From Imbricaverruca yamaguchii (taxonomy: Eukaryota > Arthropoda > Thecostraca > Neoverrucidae), in assembly GCA_034440575.1 (NCBI GenBank), contig JAOTOL010000448.1:1-64000 (forward strand): a stretch of DNA of 64,000 nucleotides, given 5' to 3'. Made by a program: the position numbers and the translations under genes. Of this stretch, positions 34,262 to 46,552 are shown piece after piece; position 1 is the stretch's first letter; each line of letters starts with the position of its first letter. Below the pieces are notes generated by a model. It was not told the origin of the DNA, did not search any database, and saw nothing but the letters and a program-made list of their open reading frames with translations.

Positions 34262-34778
34262 GGTTGGTTGGTTATGTGGGCTTTCGGGCGCATCGACTGC
34301 GTTGTTCATACAGCGCCCATAATAATTGTAGATGGACAACTTAAGAGGATTCATGCCAACAGCAGTATGCGAGACTTCAAAAGACAGACAAATCACTTCA
34401 GTGCCACATGTCCACGAGGTGTGCAAATCGCTCCAACCCTTGAATCCGAGAGAAAGCGAAACAGCTGTCCCGAAGCCACAACGCGCAATTCAGCCCACAA
34501 CATCGTCAGCGAAACAGCGAAACGCAAGCAACATCAGCGAAACGGCGAAATGGAACGGTGAAACGGTGAGACAGAAAGAGCAAGCACAAGCAGACATCAG
34601 TGGAACAGTGAATCGGGAGTAACATCAGTGAAACAGTGAGACCGAAATAGCAAGCACACGCAAACATCATCAGTGAAACAGTGAAACGGGAGTATCATCA
34701 GTGACACAGCTTAACAGTAAGAGCAAGCGAAGGTCAGTTGGAGCGACATGTCACGGTTCCGAGTGTATAGTGTTCATG
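34262..34778 (-). other. LINE 3' UTR with degenerate tandem repeats and terminal hairpin
   Basis: Contains GAAACAGTGAAACGG/CATCAGTG-type repeats (plus-strand wording) over about 34500-34720. A ~75-bp block is present twice: GTGCAAATCGCTCC...GAAACAGCTGTCCCGAAG at about 34417-34490 and GTGTAAATCGCTCG...GAAACAGCTGTCCTGAAG at 34787-34860. The second copy overlaps the end of ORF2, so the UTR grew by duplication. The final 60 bp form the hairpin and CCAA tail. Confidence 0.8.
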
Positions 34779-37700
34779 TCAGCGAGGTGTGTAAATCGCT
34801 CGAAATTTGACATCCGAGAGAAAGCGAAACAGCTGTCCTGAAGTTACAGCGCGTGAATGGTCACCCAGGAGTTCACGGAGTGACGGCGGCTGCACGATTC
34901 CAAGAAGGCGTCTTCGAGCATCGGCGAATAGGGGGCAGGATAACAGAATATGACGTACTGACAGTGGTGCGTGGCATCGAGGGCACTTTGGCCTGTCCTC
35001 TCCACAGAGCAAGTAGTGGTACGTTGGGTTGGTGTGCCCTAGCCTGAGGCGGCAGAGCATGACCTCGTCCCGCCTCGTCCCACGGTAAGACGAGGGCCAT
35101 TCCCCAAGACATGGCTTGATCGCTCGCAGTTTATTTTCCTGCACTATGTCCCAGTTAGACTGCCATTTCTTAAAAATAAAGGTTGAAATAGAACGGTCAT
35201 ATTCCTTCGCGGGGAGCGGCATAGATCGTAAGTAGGGGGCTTGAGCTGCTCGCTTCGCAGCAGGATCCGCCGTCTCGTTCCCCACGATGCCGACATGGCT
35301 TGGGATCCAACAGAGGACAGTAGCCTTTCCATATTGAGCCAGCGGTCTAAGACGCCGTAAAACATCTTGCACAATGGGGTCAGGTGGATTAAACTGTCTT
35401 AGCGCCTAAAGACTGCTGAGGGAATCAGAAAAATGACATGCGAGGTCTCTCGCCCTACTTCGATAAAGCTGAGGGCCTTCGTGATGGCAATCAGTTCCGA
35501 TGTGTAGACCGTCGCATGTGGAGGTAGGGAAAAAGATCTTGACAGAGATCTAGAAACAAATGCACTGCCCACACCTGCATCAGTCTTAGATCCGTCTGTA
35601 TATATCGGGACATATCCCTCGAATGAAGCTATGTGTTCCAGGGCACGTGAAAGACGGTCTTGTGGCGTAGCATCCTCGTTTCTCACCGAAGAAAGCGATA
35701 TGTCTATTTTCGGAGTGGTCACTTGCCATGGTGGCGTCTGCGTAAAATTGGACTGCATGATTCCCTTCAGTCGAATCCCACTGTCCTCGAAGATCCTACG
35801 TATCCTAACGCAAAAGGGGATCGAATGCATAGTGCGTCCTCGACAGAATGATGCGATTAGGCGACGAGAGAAAACGTCCGAATATGTAGGATGGTCGGGA
35901 AATTGACGCAGCTTGCAAGCGAAGCGCATCCCGAGCATTTTACGTCTGAGCGAGAGTGGCGGTTCATGAACTTCAGCCAGAAGGCTTACAGAAGGCGAAG
36001 TGCGAAATGCGCCAGTCACAATGCGGAGGGACAAGTGGTGTACAGTGTCCAGTTTGCGTTTGCTTGTTGTACACGCACTGTCATATACAAAATATGCATA
36101 GTCCAGTTTTGCTAGGAAGAGGGAGCGATACAACAGCAGCATGGTTTTTCTATCTCCTCCATAGGACGTCCGTGCTGCCATCTTCAGTAGGTTTACCGAT
36201 GTGAAACACTTCTCCCGAAGTGCTTTGAAATGTTCCTTGTAAGTAAGACGGGTGTCAAAAATTACTCCTAAAACCCGGGCAGCGCGCCGAAAGGGGATGG
36301 GTTCCCCATACAGCTGGATAGATGGGTCTGGGCAGCTTGGACGACGCCGACAAAAATGTATCCCAACGTTTTTTGCAACAGAGAACCGAAGCTCGTTCTC
36401 TGAGCTCCAATTTTCCAAGTGGGATACTGCTAGCTGCAACTGCCGGGCCATCGATGGTGCGCTGGATGTGCAGCACCAAATTGCAACATCATCCACGAAA
36501 AGTGACCTGCCAATCTGTCGTGGAAGGGACTCGCATATATTACAAATCATGATGGCAAAGAGTACAACGCTTAGCACACTGCCCTGAGGTACTCCTTCCG
36601 TCTGTGGATATCTCTCCGACAGGTGGTTTCCAATACGTACACGGAAAACTCGTCTCGACAAAAAGTTCTGGAGGAAAAGTCCCATGGAGCCACGGATTCC
36701 ATACCTGAATGCCTTCATAAGAATGCCGCAGCGCCAAGTGGTGTCGTATGCTCCTTGGATATCAAAGAGCACTGCACCAACGTGACGATTCTGGTGGAAT
36801 GCTCCTCGTACCACGGTGTCAAGAGTTAAAAGATGGTCGACAGTACTGCGATTTTTCCTAAAACCACACTGTGCGTTATTTAAAATGCCGTGTCGTTCCA
36901 GAAACCATGTCAGACGCACATTAACCATCTTCTCCATCAGTTTGCAGAGTGATGATGTTAATGATATTGGTCGGTAGCTCGTCGGGTCTAAGCTATCCTT
37001 GCCGGGCTTTAAGATTGGGATCATAGTAGCTTCACGCCATGTTGATGGAAAGTCGCCTTTAACCCAGAGGGATTTCAGGGTCTTCAACATAGTAGTAAGT
37101 GCACGTGATGGAATGTGCTTCAGCATGTCGTTATGTATTTGGTCGGGGCCCTCAGAAACGCTTCGAAGGGTTTTAATGGCAGAAAGCAACTCATCCATGG
37201 TGAATGGTTCGTTATAGCATAATCTCTCACGGGTGCAAAAGTTCAATGGTTTTCTCTCACAGTCTGCTTTGCGGCGTGCGAATACATCATATTCACAGTT
37301 GCACCGACATCGACTGGATATTGTACGAGCCATCTCATTGGCCACGTCCACCGGGTGGGTGACGTCACGACCGCCGACCCGTAGTGGTGGCAGAGGGACA
37401 GAACTGAATTTGCCGGCGATTCGTTTGGTCCTGGACCAGACCTGAGAGACGGGTGTGGTGCGATTGAGCGTGCTAACGTAATCCCTCCATGAGGCATGTT
37501 TTGCCTCTCGGATAGTTCGCCGCGCGAAGGCCCTAGCCTGCCGGAAGACGATGAGGTTGGCCGTGCTACACGACTTGTCAAAAGCTCTGAATGCGCGGCG
37601 TCTTGCCCTGATTGCCTTACGACACTCCTCCGTTCACCACGGGACGGGTGTGCGACGAGGAGTGCCAGACGTAAGAGGAATGGAGTCAGCGGCGCTCTTG

Positions 37701-38505
37701 ACCAGGACGTTCGCAAATTCCTCCACCGACACAGTTGTATCGTCATGCGATATTGAAAAAATCTCCTCCAGTTGTTTTTCATATTTTGACCAGTCAGCCT
37801 TCCTAAAATTCCACCGGCGTGGTTGCGTCCCAAGTACAACGCCATCTTGGTAGTTCAACCATATTGGGAAATGGTCGCTGCCGAGAGGGTCGTCGGCGAC
37901 GGTCCAGTTAAAAAGTCGGGTGACCTGTGGACTGCATAGACTCAGGTCCAACGCCGAAGTACGGCCGGAGGCAGGGTAAAATGGGTCGGGGTTCCGGTAT
38001 TTAAAATGCATAACGATTCATCATGCATGAATAATGCTAGGAGCTGACCACTTGTATTTATGTCCTCACATCCCCATGCAGCGTGGTGGGCGTTGAAATC
38101 GCATAGTATTAAGATTGGTGGGGGACACTCAGACATCAGGTGTCGTAGCTCATTGGATGGGAACCTGGAACCGGGCGACAGATAAAGCGAGCAAATATAT
38201 ATAACCCGATGCCTAAAATGGACTCTTGCTGCAACGGCCTGCAATTTGGCATGCAGCACTAATCTCCGCGCTGCGACGCCGTGGTGGACGGCCAGCAGCA
38301 CACCACCGTGTGCAATTGTGTCGGATCGCGTATCGTTTCTAAAAACAGAGTAGTATTTGAGGTTGAACAAGTAGTCCGGTGTCACCTTGGTTTCCTGCAG
38401 ACATATGGCCGCCGGAGTGTGGCGATTTAAAAGAGCCTGCAACTCTTCGATGCTGGTCCTCAAACCCCTGCAGTTCCACTGTAAAATTGACCGAGGCTGA
38501 ACCAT
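34779..38505 (-). pseudogene. LINE ORF2: endonuclease, reverse transcriptase, RNase H (inactivated)
   Basis: Read on the - strand. 38505-37990: apurinic-type endonuclease (ILQWNCRGLRTS, CLQETKVTP, LCDFNAHHAAWGC). A one-base frameshift near 37990 leads to GRTSALDLS and GSDHFPIW. A TGA at 37634-37636 replaces the second W of a PWW motif. The same frame continues through the reverse transcriptase (SYRPISLTS, FDIQGAYDTTW, GVPQGSVL, LFVDDVAIW with the catalytic DD) and into RNase H (IYTDGSKTDAG, SELIAI). Near 35400 a frameshift and a TAG break RNase H. The last part (35372-34779) has CWIPSHVGIVGNETAD, then a Cys/His cluster. Normally this protein performs target-primed reverse transcription. Here at least three lesions prevent a full-length product. 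Confidence 0.93.
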
Positions 38506-38680
38506 TTAAAACGAGTTAAAGTAGGTATGTAGAAATATCACAGTTACTATCATCACCGAACAATCGCCTAAACCCAAGGGTCCATTGTAAAAGCAATGAG
38601 TGCATGGATTGACAGCGTGAAGCGTGTGTGAAATATGTTGTGTATATTTTAAAAAGGAGGTAAAATACGTCATTTCACGA

Positions 38681-40508
38681 CTAACTTAGCGGAGCCCACG
38701 AATTAGTCGGTGCATCAGAGGGCACACCGGCACTCGGTCCGCGGGACTGGGTCCTAGGGCGGGAGCTCGGCGATCCTTGGTCCGGCGGAGAGCCAGACGT
38801 CGGCAGGCCTCGCTTCTGGGCACCCAGTCGGGGTGGGGGGGGGGGGGGGGGGGGAGGGCCCATGCTGTAGGAAGCCGGTCCCTCCACTCGCCGCCTTGTC
38901 GACGGAGTGGCCGGCCTTTGGGGTGGAGTCTTGCTAGCACCTTGGCGGCTCATCGCTCGGGCCTTCTCCGTGTCAATGAGCCGCGCTCGCTTCGCTTCAC
39001 AAGCTCGCCTTTCGGCTTCTTGATGAGTGAGCATAGCCTCGGATATTTGAAAAGGTCGGTCTGTACTACGAGACGGTGATGGAGGTGCAGAAGTAGAGGT
39101 TGAAAGGGAGGGCGAGGTCTGATTCGGAGGAAGCGCGGAGGGTTCAGGGAGGGAGGTGGAGGAAAGAAGGGATTTGGAGGTGGTGGCGGTACATGAAGGA
39201 GGTGAAGGGGGATTGGAGGAAGGAGGAGGTGGAGGATTCATGGTGGGTGGGTAGGGGCTGGGCTTGGGTGGAGGAGCTCGAATGGGTCTCTTTGACAGGT
39301 GGACCTGTGTCCACTCTCCATCTCTAGATGTTGTTTTGGATGAGGTCTCGGACGGCTCGTTGGCGGCCCCACTGGTGGCGGGTGGGGCTATGGTTTCCTC
39401 CGCAACGCTCTGGATTATCCGCCCCTGCCTCACCGGAGACGCAAGAGGAGCGCCAAAGGCTCGAAGGAAGGCAGTCAACTGAACGATGAGATCAGAAACC
39501 TTTTCGGTCTGTATGTGTTGCGGAGGTGTCAGATTATGGACTGGTGTATTTTTCAATTTCGAAGCGTAAGCCGCTTTGGGATGTGATCGGTCATATAAGT
39601 ATCTTGCTTCCCGAAATGTTATTTTTTGTGTGTGTTTGATCGCTATGAGTTATTTTTCCCTCAAGTAGGACGGGCAAGTTCGGTCAGAAGATGTGTGGTG
39701 GCTTCGTTCTCTCTCACAGTTCACACACTGGCGGGTCAAGGAAGTGGAGTGCTCGAAAGTATGGTCATTCGAGGCACACTTACCACATGCTGGGCGATTT
39801 CTACAACATTGAGTCTTATGCCCATATCTCTGGCACCTAAAACAGCGCAATGGGTTGGGGAGGAAGAGATGCACCTTCACACGCACGTACCCCACACGTA
39901 TTTCTGATGGTATGTTAAAAGTCTGTTCTGTTAAAAGTCAAAATTATGTTATTTGTCGGGACTGTGTCCGCACCTCTTCTCACCATCATCCTTCTCGCTT
40001 CCGTGACTCCAAACTCGGACAATCCATCAACTATCTCGTCCTCAGGTACGCCGCTCAGATCATAGCAGTTTATTATTCCTCGAGACGTGTTCTTTGTTCG
40101 ATGGGGTTCTACTTTAATTGCAATACTCTCATCCACTCTCGTGTCACCTCTCTGCACACTGTACACGAACTCAGATATCCTCAGGGCAATCTCCGCCTCC
40201 TTGGCCACCACAAACTCCACCTCCAAAGCACCATCCTTCAACCTCTCACATCTAGCAATGTTTCCAAATCTGTCGCATCCGTTTCGTCGTTGAAATGGAG
40301 ATAAAGATGCAAGACTCATCGTAAGTCCTCTGAAAATGAGGACCCGAGGTGTAGGGGGAACGTTAGCACTGTCTGTGTTAGGGGAGCCCCCACCCACGAC
40401 GGGTGGAGGGCAGGTCTGGCCCCTACGAGAGGGACCAGGGGATTTTTTGGTTATTCCGGTTGCCATGTAGTGTGTTTTTGTTTCTGCTCCTCGGGCGCCC
40501 CACCGCAT
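38681..40508 (-). pseudogene. LINE ORF1: gag-like protein with CCHC zinc knuckles (frameshifted)
   Basis: Three blocks in different frames, 40508-39915, 39895-39650 and 39556-38681. The first resembles the RNA-binding part of I-type ORF1 (VLIFRGLTM, then GIINCYDLSGVPEDEIV). The second carries zinc knuckles: CFRCQRYGHKTQCC, CGKCASNDHTFEHS and CVNCERERSHH. The third is proline-rich, with a poly-proline run encoded by the G run at 38829-38853. Such proteins package LINE RNA. The frame breaks mean it is not made whole here. A 175-bp gap separates it from ORF2. Confidence 0.85.
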
Positions 40509-41137
40509 AGGGCCCTACTGGGGGGACGCCTGGGTCCCGCGAACGGGAGGTCGCCAGGCGCCCGAGGAGCTATACGGGGCAGGCGGTGCCTTCACCCGGC
40601 CGGGAGAGAGGGACTCACCACCCCAACCAGGATCCAGCGCCGCCCACCCCTTGACCCCGGCCGGCCGGGCCGGCAGGCACTGGGAAACCCAGGATCCCAG
40701 CCCGAGGCGACCTGCCACTTGACCCGCGTGAGGCACCACGGGCCCGCCCGCCCCTCCGGGATATCAGGACCAAAGAGGTGTGTTCGTCCCCCGTCACAAC
40801 TAGCACCGTGCGACGGGGGACCTCAACCTCCAGGACTCCGTCAACCCCGGGGGACGGGCCAAGGGGGCGCGGCTACCCCGATAAAACAGAGCTGGTGGGC
40901 AGGACCGGGGAAGTTGTCCTGCCTGCTCATAGTATGGGTAGTTAGTGTTGTAAGGCTAGGTGAAGGACATGAATTGGGATGAGATGGGCATTGGAATGGG
41001 GGCGAATGGATGGAAGGACGAGTGAGGCACTCCTGGTCTCACCCCTCGCCGGTATGATGGTCGCCGGGTCATTGGGGCACTCGATCTCCCCCACCGCGTA
41101 AAGGTGGTGCCTCATCGGGGGGGGGGGCGACGAATAA

Positions 41138-41413
41138 AGCCCGGCGCATTTCAACCCGGGACATGTCAGATGAAGTATCAAGGTAAAGGGTTAGATCAGT
41201 TTTCAGAGTCCTCGCGTTTCGTGGCTATGGATTTAAGTTGTATTATGTGGGTGTCCTTCGATGTAGCTGGCGGTACGGTATCAGAATGCTGTGATATCGA
41301 AGTAATTTCAAAGGTGTCAAAGGTCCGATGCGTGTAAAATGATTCAATGTAGTAAGATAGGAGTGTTAAGCCTATTTTTGTTTGCAGCCGTTGTGATAGC
41401 AAGCACTCATATC
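41138..41413. repeat. Dispersed repeat family D, copy 1 (target of the LINE)
   Basis: Matches 47987-48440 in order: CGGGACATGTCAGATGAAG, CAGAGTCCTCGCGTTTCGTGG, TTATGTGGGTGTCCTTCGA, GGTATCAGAATGCTG, TTTTTGTTTGCAGCC and GCAAGCACTCATATC. It is uninterrupted here, giving the pre-insertion state for the SINE nested in copy 2. It is cut at its other end by the LINE TSD and is followed by a CAGGGGCGTCG end. Confidence 0.88.
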
Positions 41414-41505
41414 CAGGGGCGTCGATTTGTATCCTTTTGTGGGGGCCATGGCCCCACCAATGTTGATCTTGCCCCCCCCCAATGTTGATTTGGGTCCCCT
41501 AATAA
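41414..41505. repeat. hAT-like terminal fragment, second copy of the 14183 family
   Basis: CAGGGGCGTCGATTTGTATC, a GGGGGCCATGGCCCC palindrome, CACCAATGTTGAT and a C run, as at 14183-14275. It starts directly after family D sequence. No opposite end found. Confidence 0.6.
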
Positions 41506-42417
41506 TTAATGCTGTTTGCATGCTCATGAAACCAAAAGGAAAAAAACACCATGCTGCATAGAAAACTTAGTTGATGTTTGTTAACCAGCATATTTTGTAC
41601 TGCAAAGAAACAAATTAGGTTTAGATAATGGACTGACTCTCCACCTTTTGCCGCAAAGTTGAAAATTGAAAACGACAAAATAACTGGATGTCCCTCCACT
41701 GTGGAAGTACAACTTGCATCATGTAATGCGGAGATTTGCAGATGCTGATGAATTTTAAACAAGATTGCCTTTAAAAAAATTGTTAAGCCACTAAACAACA
41801 ATTGCATTGTCATACTGATGTTTGTACACACCATGGATCAGACTTGTGCTCAACTTGATCTCAATTGAGAATCAACATATGAATCAATCATTTTTGGATG
41901 AGCCATGAGTTGAATCAATTCTTTTCCACAAAATTTATCTTGAGTTGTGACCAGAATCACATCTTTCTATAAAAATAAGTTGAATCATGAGTCAATCACT
42001 AAAATCACAATGAGTCACTTAAGTCTTGTGATTCAGATGCAAGCTACAAAAAAAATGATATAATGCATGTCTTTGTGATTATCATACCATGACACAAAGT
42101 ATGGAGCAAAACAAAGTATAATTATTCATGCTTAGCATTACAATTGTCAGATTGTCAGCTGCCAGTGAGTAAAGAGTCAGGGGTAATGAAGGTAATTACC
42201 AAAAACTAATGGCAGTAACTACAAATAAGTACCCATTATTGTTAAGCTCGGTATTCATAATCAATATCATGCATGAGTCAATCCTAGTGCCAGGAACACA
42301 ACACACAGAAATGGGCTGTGGTTTTGAAAAATAATATGGAATCGAAACGGTCCTGCACTGCCATAGGCACCTGCACTGAATAAGACTGTGCTAGCTTGTT
42401 ATGTACCACAAGCGCGT
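41506..42417. other. No gene recognised
   Basis: AT-rich. 41840-42030 repeats a TGAGTTGAATCA / CAATTGAGAATCA theme at irregular spacing. Confidence 0.5.
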
Positions 42418-43343
42418 CTGATATCCAGGGGCGTCGCCACCGGGGGGGGGGCAGAGGGGGTAATTTCCCCCCCACCCTGCCGTGAGACTGGGGGCGCCCC
42501 CCCCCCCACCGAAATTTGAGGAGGCCCCAGGACGAAAAGGAGGCCCCCAGGACGAAAACGAAACCCCCAGGACGAAAAGGAGTCCCTTAGGACGAAAAAG
42601 AGGCCCCCAGGACGAAAAGAAGGTACCTCAGGACGAAAAGGAGGCCCCCCATGACGAAAAGGAGGCCCTCCAGGACTAAAAGGAGGCCCCCAGGACGAAA
42701 ATGAAACCCCCAGGACGAAAAGGAGGCCCTCAGGACGAAAAAGAGGCCCCCAGGACAAAAGAAGGTACGTCAGGACGAAAAGGAGGCCCCAGGACGAAAA
42801 GGAGGCCCTCCAGGACTAAAAGGAGGCCCCCAGGACAAAAAGGAGGCCCACAGGATGGAAAGGAGGCCCTCCAGGACGAAAAGGAGGCCCTCCAGGACGA
42901 AAAGAGGCCCTCCAGGATGAAAAGGAGGCCCCAAGACGAAAAAGAGATTATACAAATTAGGGGCCTTCGGAAGGAGGCCCATAATTTGTAAAAAGAAGTC
43001 ACCTAGGAGAGGGTAGGGGCCCAAGAAATCAAGCGAGTGCCAAATATTCACACAGAGGCCCCAGGACGAAGAGGCCACCAGGACGGAAAGGAGGTCCCCA
43101 TGATGAAAAGGAGGCCCCCAGGACGAAAAGGATGCCCTCCAGGACGAAAAGGAGGCCCTCCAGGACGAAAAGGACGCCCTCCAGGACGAAAAGGAGGCCC
43201 TCCAGCCCTCAGTTTCCCATTCCCGAACCATACTAAGGGCCTAAAAACAATAGGAGGCCCTAACACAATTTTCTGGGAGCAGGAGGCCCCTTTCGATCTC
43301 GCCCCCCCTGGAAGAATTTCGTGGCGACGCCACTGCTGATATC
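42418..43343. mobile_element. Non-autonomous hAT element with internal 20-bp minisatellite
   Basis: Perfect 8-bp TSD CTGATATC at 42418-42425 and 43336-43343. Terminal inverted repeats CAGGGGCGTCGCCAC (42426-42440) and GTGGCGACGCCACTG (43321-43335) match at 14 of 15 positions. The CAGGG start and 8-bp TSD are the hAT signature. The 910-bp interior has no transposase. Most of it is about 25-30 units of a GAGGCCCCCAGGACGAAAAG repeat (42515-42945 and 43055-43205), split by a short unique piece. Confidence 0.93.
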
Positions 43344-46300
43344 TGATATCATTGTTTGAGATTTCTTCATGAGTTGTGGGCTGAATGGTGCTACCCTCTT
43401 TTGCGCTGCGCTGTTCGGACGCCTAGCTTTTCGACTGTTTTGTGAAACCTTGAATGCGTATGTAGCCGGATGGGAGAGGTGCCTGCGAATATTTTTCATT
43501 GGCAGCAGAGGTGCTGCTGCCATATTTCGGTGCGCACCGCGATTGTACCGAGGTGTCGTGTGTTGTTTTGTCGGCGAGGGCGCAGCATTGGAAAAGTGGC
43601 CCTTTTTTGGAACTTTTGGAATCCAAAGAAATATACACTCCGGAAAAAATACACTCCTTGCATTGCTGGATGAAGACATACTTAACTAGCAAGACAGCTA
43701 GATGTCATTTTACAATAGTGATAACTTTGGTGGAGAGGAAGATTCAGTCATACTGGGTCCCCTACCACATGCAGTTTCCAGTATAATTGAGGATAATACA
43801 CATTTGTTATTTTGGGTCATCTGTAGGCACATTCCAAGAGGAGGCAGGAGTGGAGCCGAAAATGAGATGCCAGCCACATTGGAAGAATGTCAGTTTGCTA
43901 GCATGCACAAGTACAACATATGTTAATGGATGGCAAAATATGGATCACTGCAGTCTGAATATGATCTTAATTCCACTGAAAATTCCATATTTCACAACAT
44001 TCCATCTTCCATATTATTCCATAACATTCCATTTGTGCATGTGCGATTTCTGGTGAGGTGCAGGTGAATTAATAAAAAGCCACCAATGCATTCATGTGTA
44101 TGTTCTCCATTTGTGGACAAACCTCAGAACAGAGTCCAGATGTGCCCAGAAGAATGTATGGATGCACACCAAGAGGTAGAGTGGCATCCACACAACCAGT
44201 AAGCCACAAAGTGTAGCACTTCCCCCAAATCTCCAAAATACTGGTGGATATCAGCCATGTTTTGCTACAGCATAGGAATTGTCATGGGCACTATTACTTT
44301 TCCACACATTATCCAGTTTCCACAAGTTATCCATTTATCAAATTCCTTTCGGAATCATTCAGGATTATATAAAAAAAAAAGTTTTTGAATTTTAAAAACA
44401 CTCAGGCTAGCATAGGCTGTTTGGTTAGGATAGACCATTTACTTTTAATTTGTTAAAGGAAAAAATTGCTTATAAAATTTTTATTAAAAAAAGGCTTTCT
44501 TGCATCCAGTTAGGCTGCAGCTTTTTCTTCATTTTTAACATCACATTTCATGGTATATTTCCCAACCAAACCCGAGCCACTTTTTTGGTGTCATTTTGCT
44601 ACCCAACTGCACTTGCCAAAAAACTGTGTGGTCACATCATGTAAGTATCTACATTATGAACACATTCATAATCATTGCACGAAAAATACATTTCAAGAAA
44701 TCATCACCTTAAACTGCAAATTTGTCCATTCAGAAAGTCACAGATCAGAAATGTTAAAAGTATAATGGTATTCAATGGGGAATGGGGACAGGATGCACCT
44801 AATAATTCCTGAACATTTCATGAATGCACAAATAATGCTTGAATGCATGCATATCTATAATATCTGCAGTCAATGTGCACTGAAGACGCCCAGCCCCCAT
44901 TTTGAAAGAAAAACATTCACGCTTTAAAATGTGGTAAGTGAAAACAAGATTTTCCAGACAAAAGCAAAACAATCAGATTTGTTCGTTTTTACCCTTGTCG
45001 GCAAAACATCGCAGCAATTAATATTATCGTGTCCTGCTCCTTGTATTATCTGAAGATATCCCTTCACACAACACAAGCTTACAGCCTTGGTTTATCCAAA
45101 TCAATAACTCGAATTACCGCGAAGATATTTTATATAGGTAATTAGGTAGGTACCTACATAGTCAGGTAATACCAACTCTCAAACCTCGAGACAAACACGC
45201 AGTCAATTCCATCCGGATAGCAGCGCAGAGCTTTAAAGAAAATCCTTCGTTGAATAAAAAAAAAACACTACGCTCCGCTTACCAAATATAGGAATGCACC
45301 TTCACAAGCCCGACCGCGTTCTTGGATTCAATGAGTTCACCGCTCTCCATCTCCCACTCCGGCCGGAGCTATTTGAACCATTGCCACGAAAAGCCATGGA
45401 TAATGCATTTCTTCTTGGTTTCTTGGAGAATGATATGTTCTGCATCAATTGGGATGGATAAAACCGTTCATATTTATATTATTAAGCAGTCAGGAGCGAT
45501 ATACATAAAAGATATCGGAAGGATTTTCCACAGAAATTCCACAGAACCAGAAATTTCACCTTCTTTCGATTTCATGACTTATATTGTTTCCGAATTTCAT
45601 CAACAAGCGGGAATAGTTGCATTCATGCCACTCCGACCGCGAGGTTTCCCCACTCCGGACAAATTCAGATTTACGTGTGTTGACCTAATCCTCTACACTC
45701 TTGTAAGCCTCATTCTGATCCAATGATTAATTTCTTCCCATAATCCTGATTATTATTAATTGAGAAAAACGTCTCCTGTAATTCTCTTGGGAGTTTCCTC
45801 GAACTTATTTTCATTTCTTGGTATTTCATAGCAATCATGGTGCTTAATAAGGAGACACTAATTTCCGCTCGTCCGTGACGATAGTCGGTTTTATAGCGTC
45901 AATTTCCCCACCCGTCTAGTCGCTTTTCATCCTTCCAAGTCATTCCTTGCTTCATCTAAACATTCCAGACATGAACTAAAAAGTGCATTGAAATACATTT
46001 AATATTAATAAGGATTGATTTCAATACTTTTTTTCAGCTTTCTCATTTGAAAAAAAAATTCATCGTGGAGAGAATGAAAGATTTTGGTTAGACGGATTGT
46101 TTTAGTATAACTTTCCTTGAACCATTATATATTCCGAAACACATATCCCGAAGTAACATTTTAGACCCTCCCATGTTAGACCCAGCGGTGCAAGAACGTC
46201 CTGCTCTCGAGGTATGTTGTGAAGTTGTATTAGTTGTGCGATGTTGGTACCTATGCTAGGAGTGGCAGGTATTGATATATAAACTTGGTTGACATCGATT

Positions 46301-46489
46301 AAGTATACATTTGTGATCATTTTCTCTACCGTTGCTCAGGAAGTTGCCTTATAAGTCATTCACGTAACGTAGATGACTTCAGACGACGATGTGTGGTGGA
46401 CCCCATCTGGTTGTCTGAGACACTAGGATAAGAACGTAACAAATGACTTAAAGGTGTTTTATTCTTGAGGAAGAAGAATTATCGGGTTA
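43344..46489. other. No gene recognised
   Basis: AT-rich unique sequence. Open frames at 43369-43689 (106 codons) and 45322-45726 (134 codons) show no motif I know. 43380-43640 is locally GC-richer. Confidence 0.45.
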
Positions 46490-46552
46490 TTTTGCGGATT
46501 CCAGCCCCACGATCCACCATCTAAGCTACCGAGGCCCCTGGGTTGTTATTCT
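46490..46552 (-). other. Degenerate tRNA-like sequence (possible SINE head)
   Basis: On the - strand, GGTAGCTTAGATGGTGGA matches an A-box, and GGGCTGGAATCC, about 20 bp on, weakly resembles a B-box. The spacing is too short for a functional tRNA. I list it as a tRNA-derived remnant. Confidence 0.35.

Larger units (their letters stand above)
34252..41137 (-). mobile_element. Full-length I-clade LINE with 10-bp TSD
   Basis: CGACGAATAA at 34252-34261 and 41128-41137 brackets a 6866-bp element (34262-41127) read on the - strand. Its 5' end begins with a C run (seen as G's at 41118-41127), followed by a GC-rich leader (to about 40510), ORF1 (gag-like, CCHC), ORF2 (endonuclease, reverse transcriptase, RNase H, C-terminal Cys/His region), and a 3' UTR ending in the GGGCGC/GCGCCC hairpin (34286-34318) and a CCAACCAACC tail. 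The RNase H domain and the order of domains place it in the I group. Several frameshifts and nonsense codons show it is inactive, but its length and intact TSD mean it inserted fairly recently. Confidence 0.93.

Noticed and set aside
37243..37845. 200-codon minus-strand open frame
   Set aside because: Alternate frame of the LINE ORF2; the ORF2 frame itself is identified by RT motifs.
38777..39482. Plus-strand open frames of 72-100 codons
   Set aside because: Antisense shadows of the LINE ORF1 proline-rich region.
42482..43339. Lysine/glutamate-rich and serine/phenylalanine-rich open frames
   Set aside because: Translations of the 20-bp minisatellite in the hAT element.
46490..46552. Functional tRNA gene
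   Set aside because: A-box and B-box are too close and no cloverleaf can be drawn.
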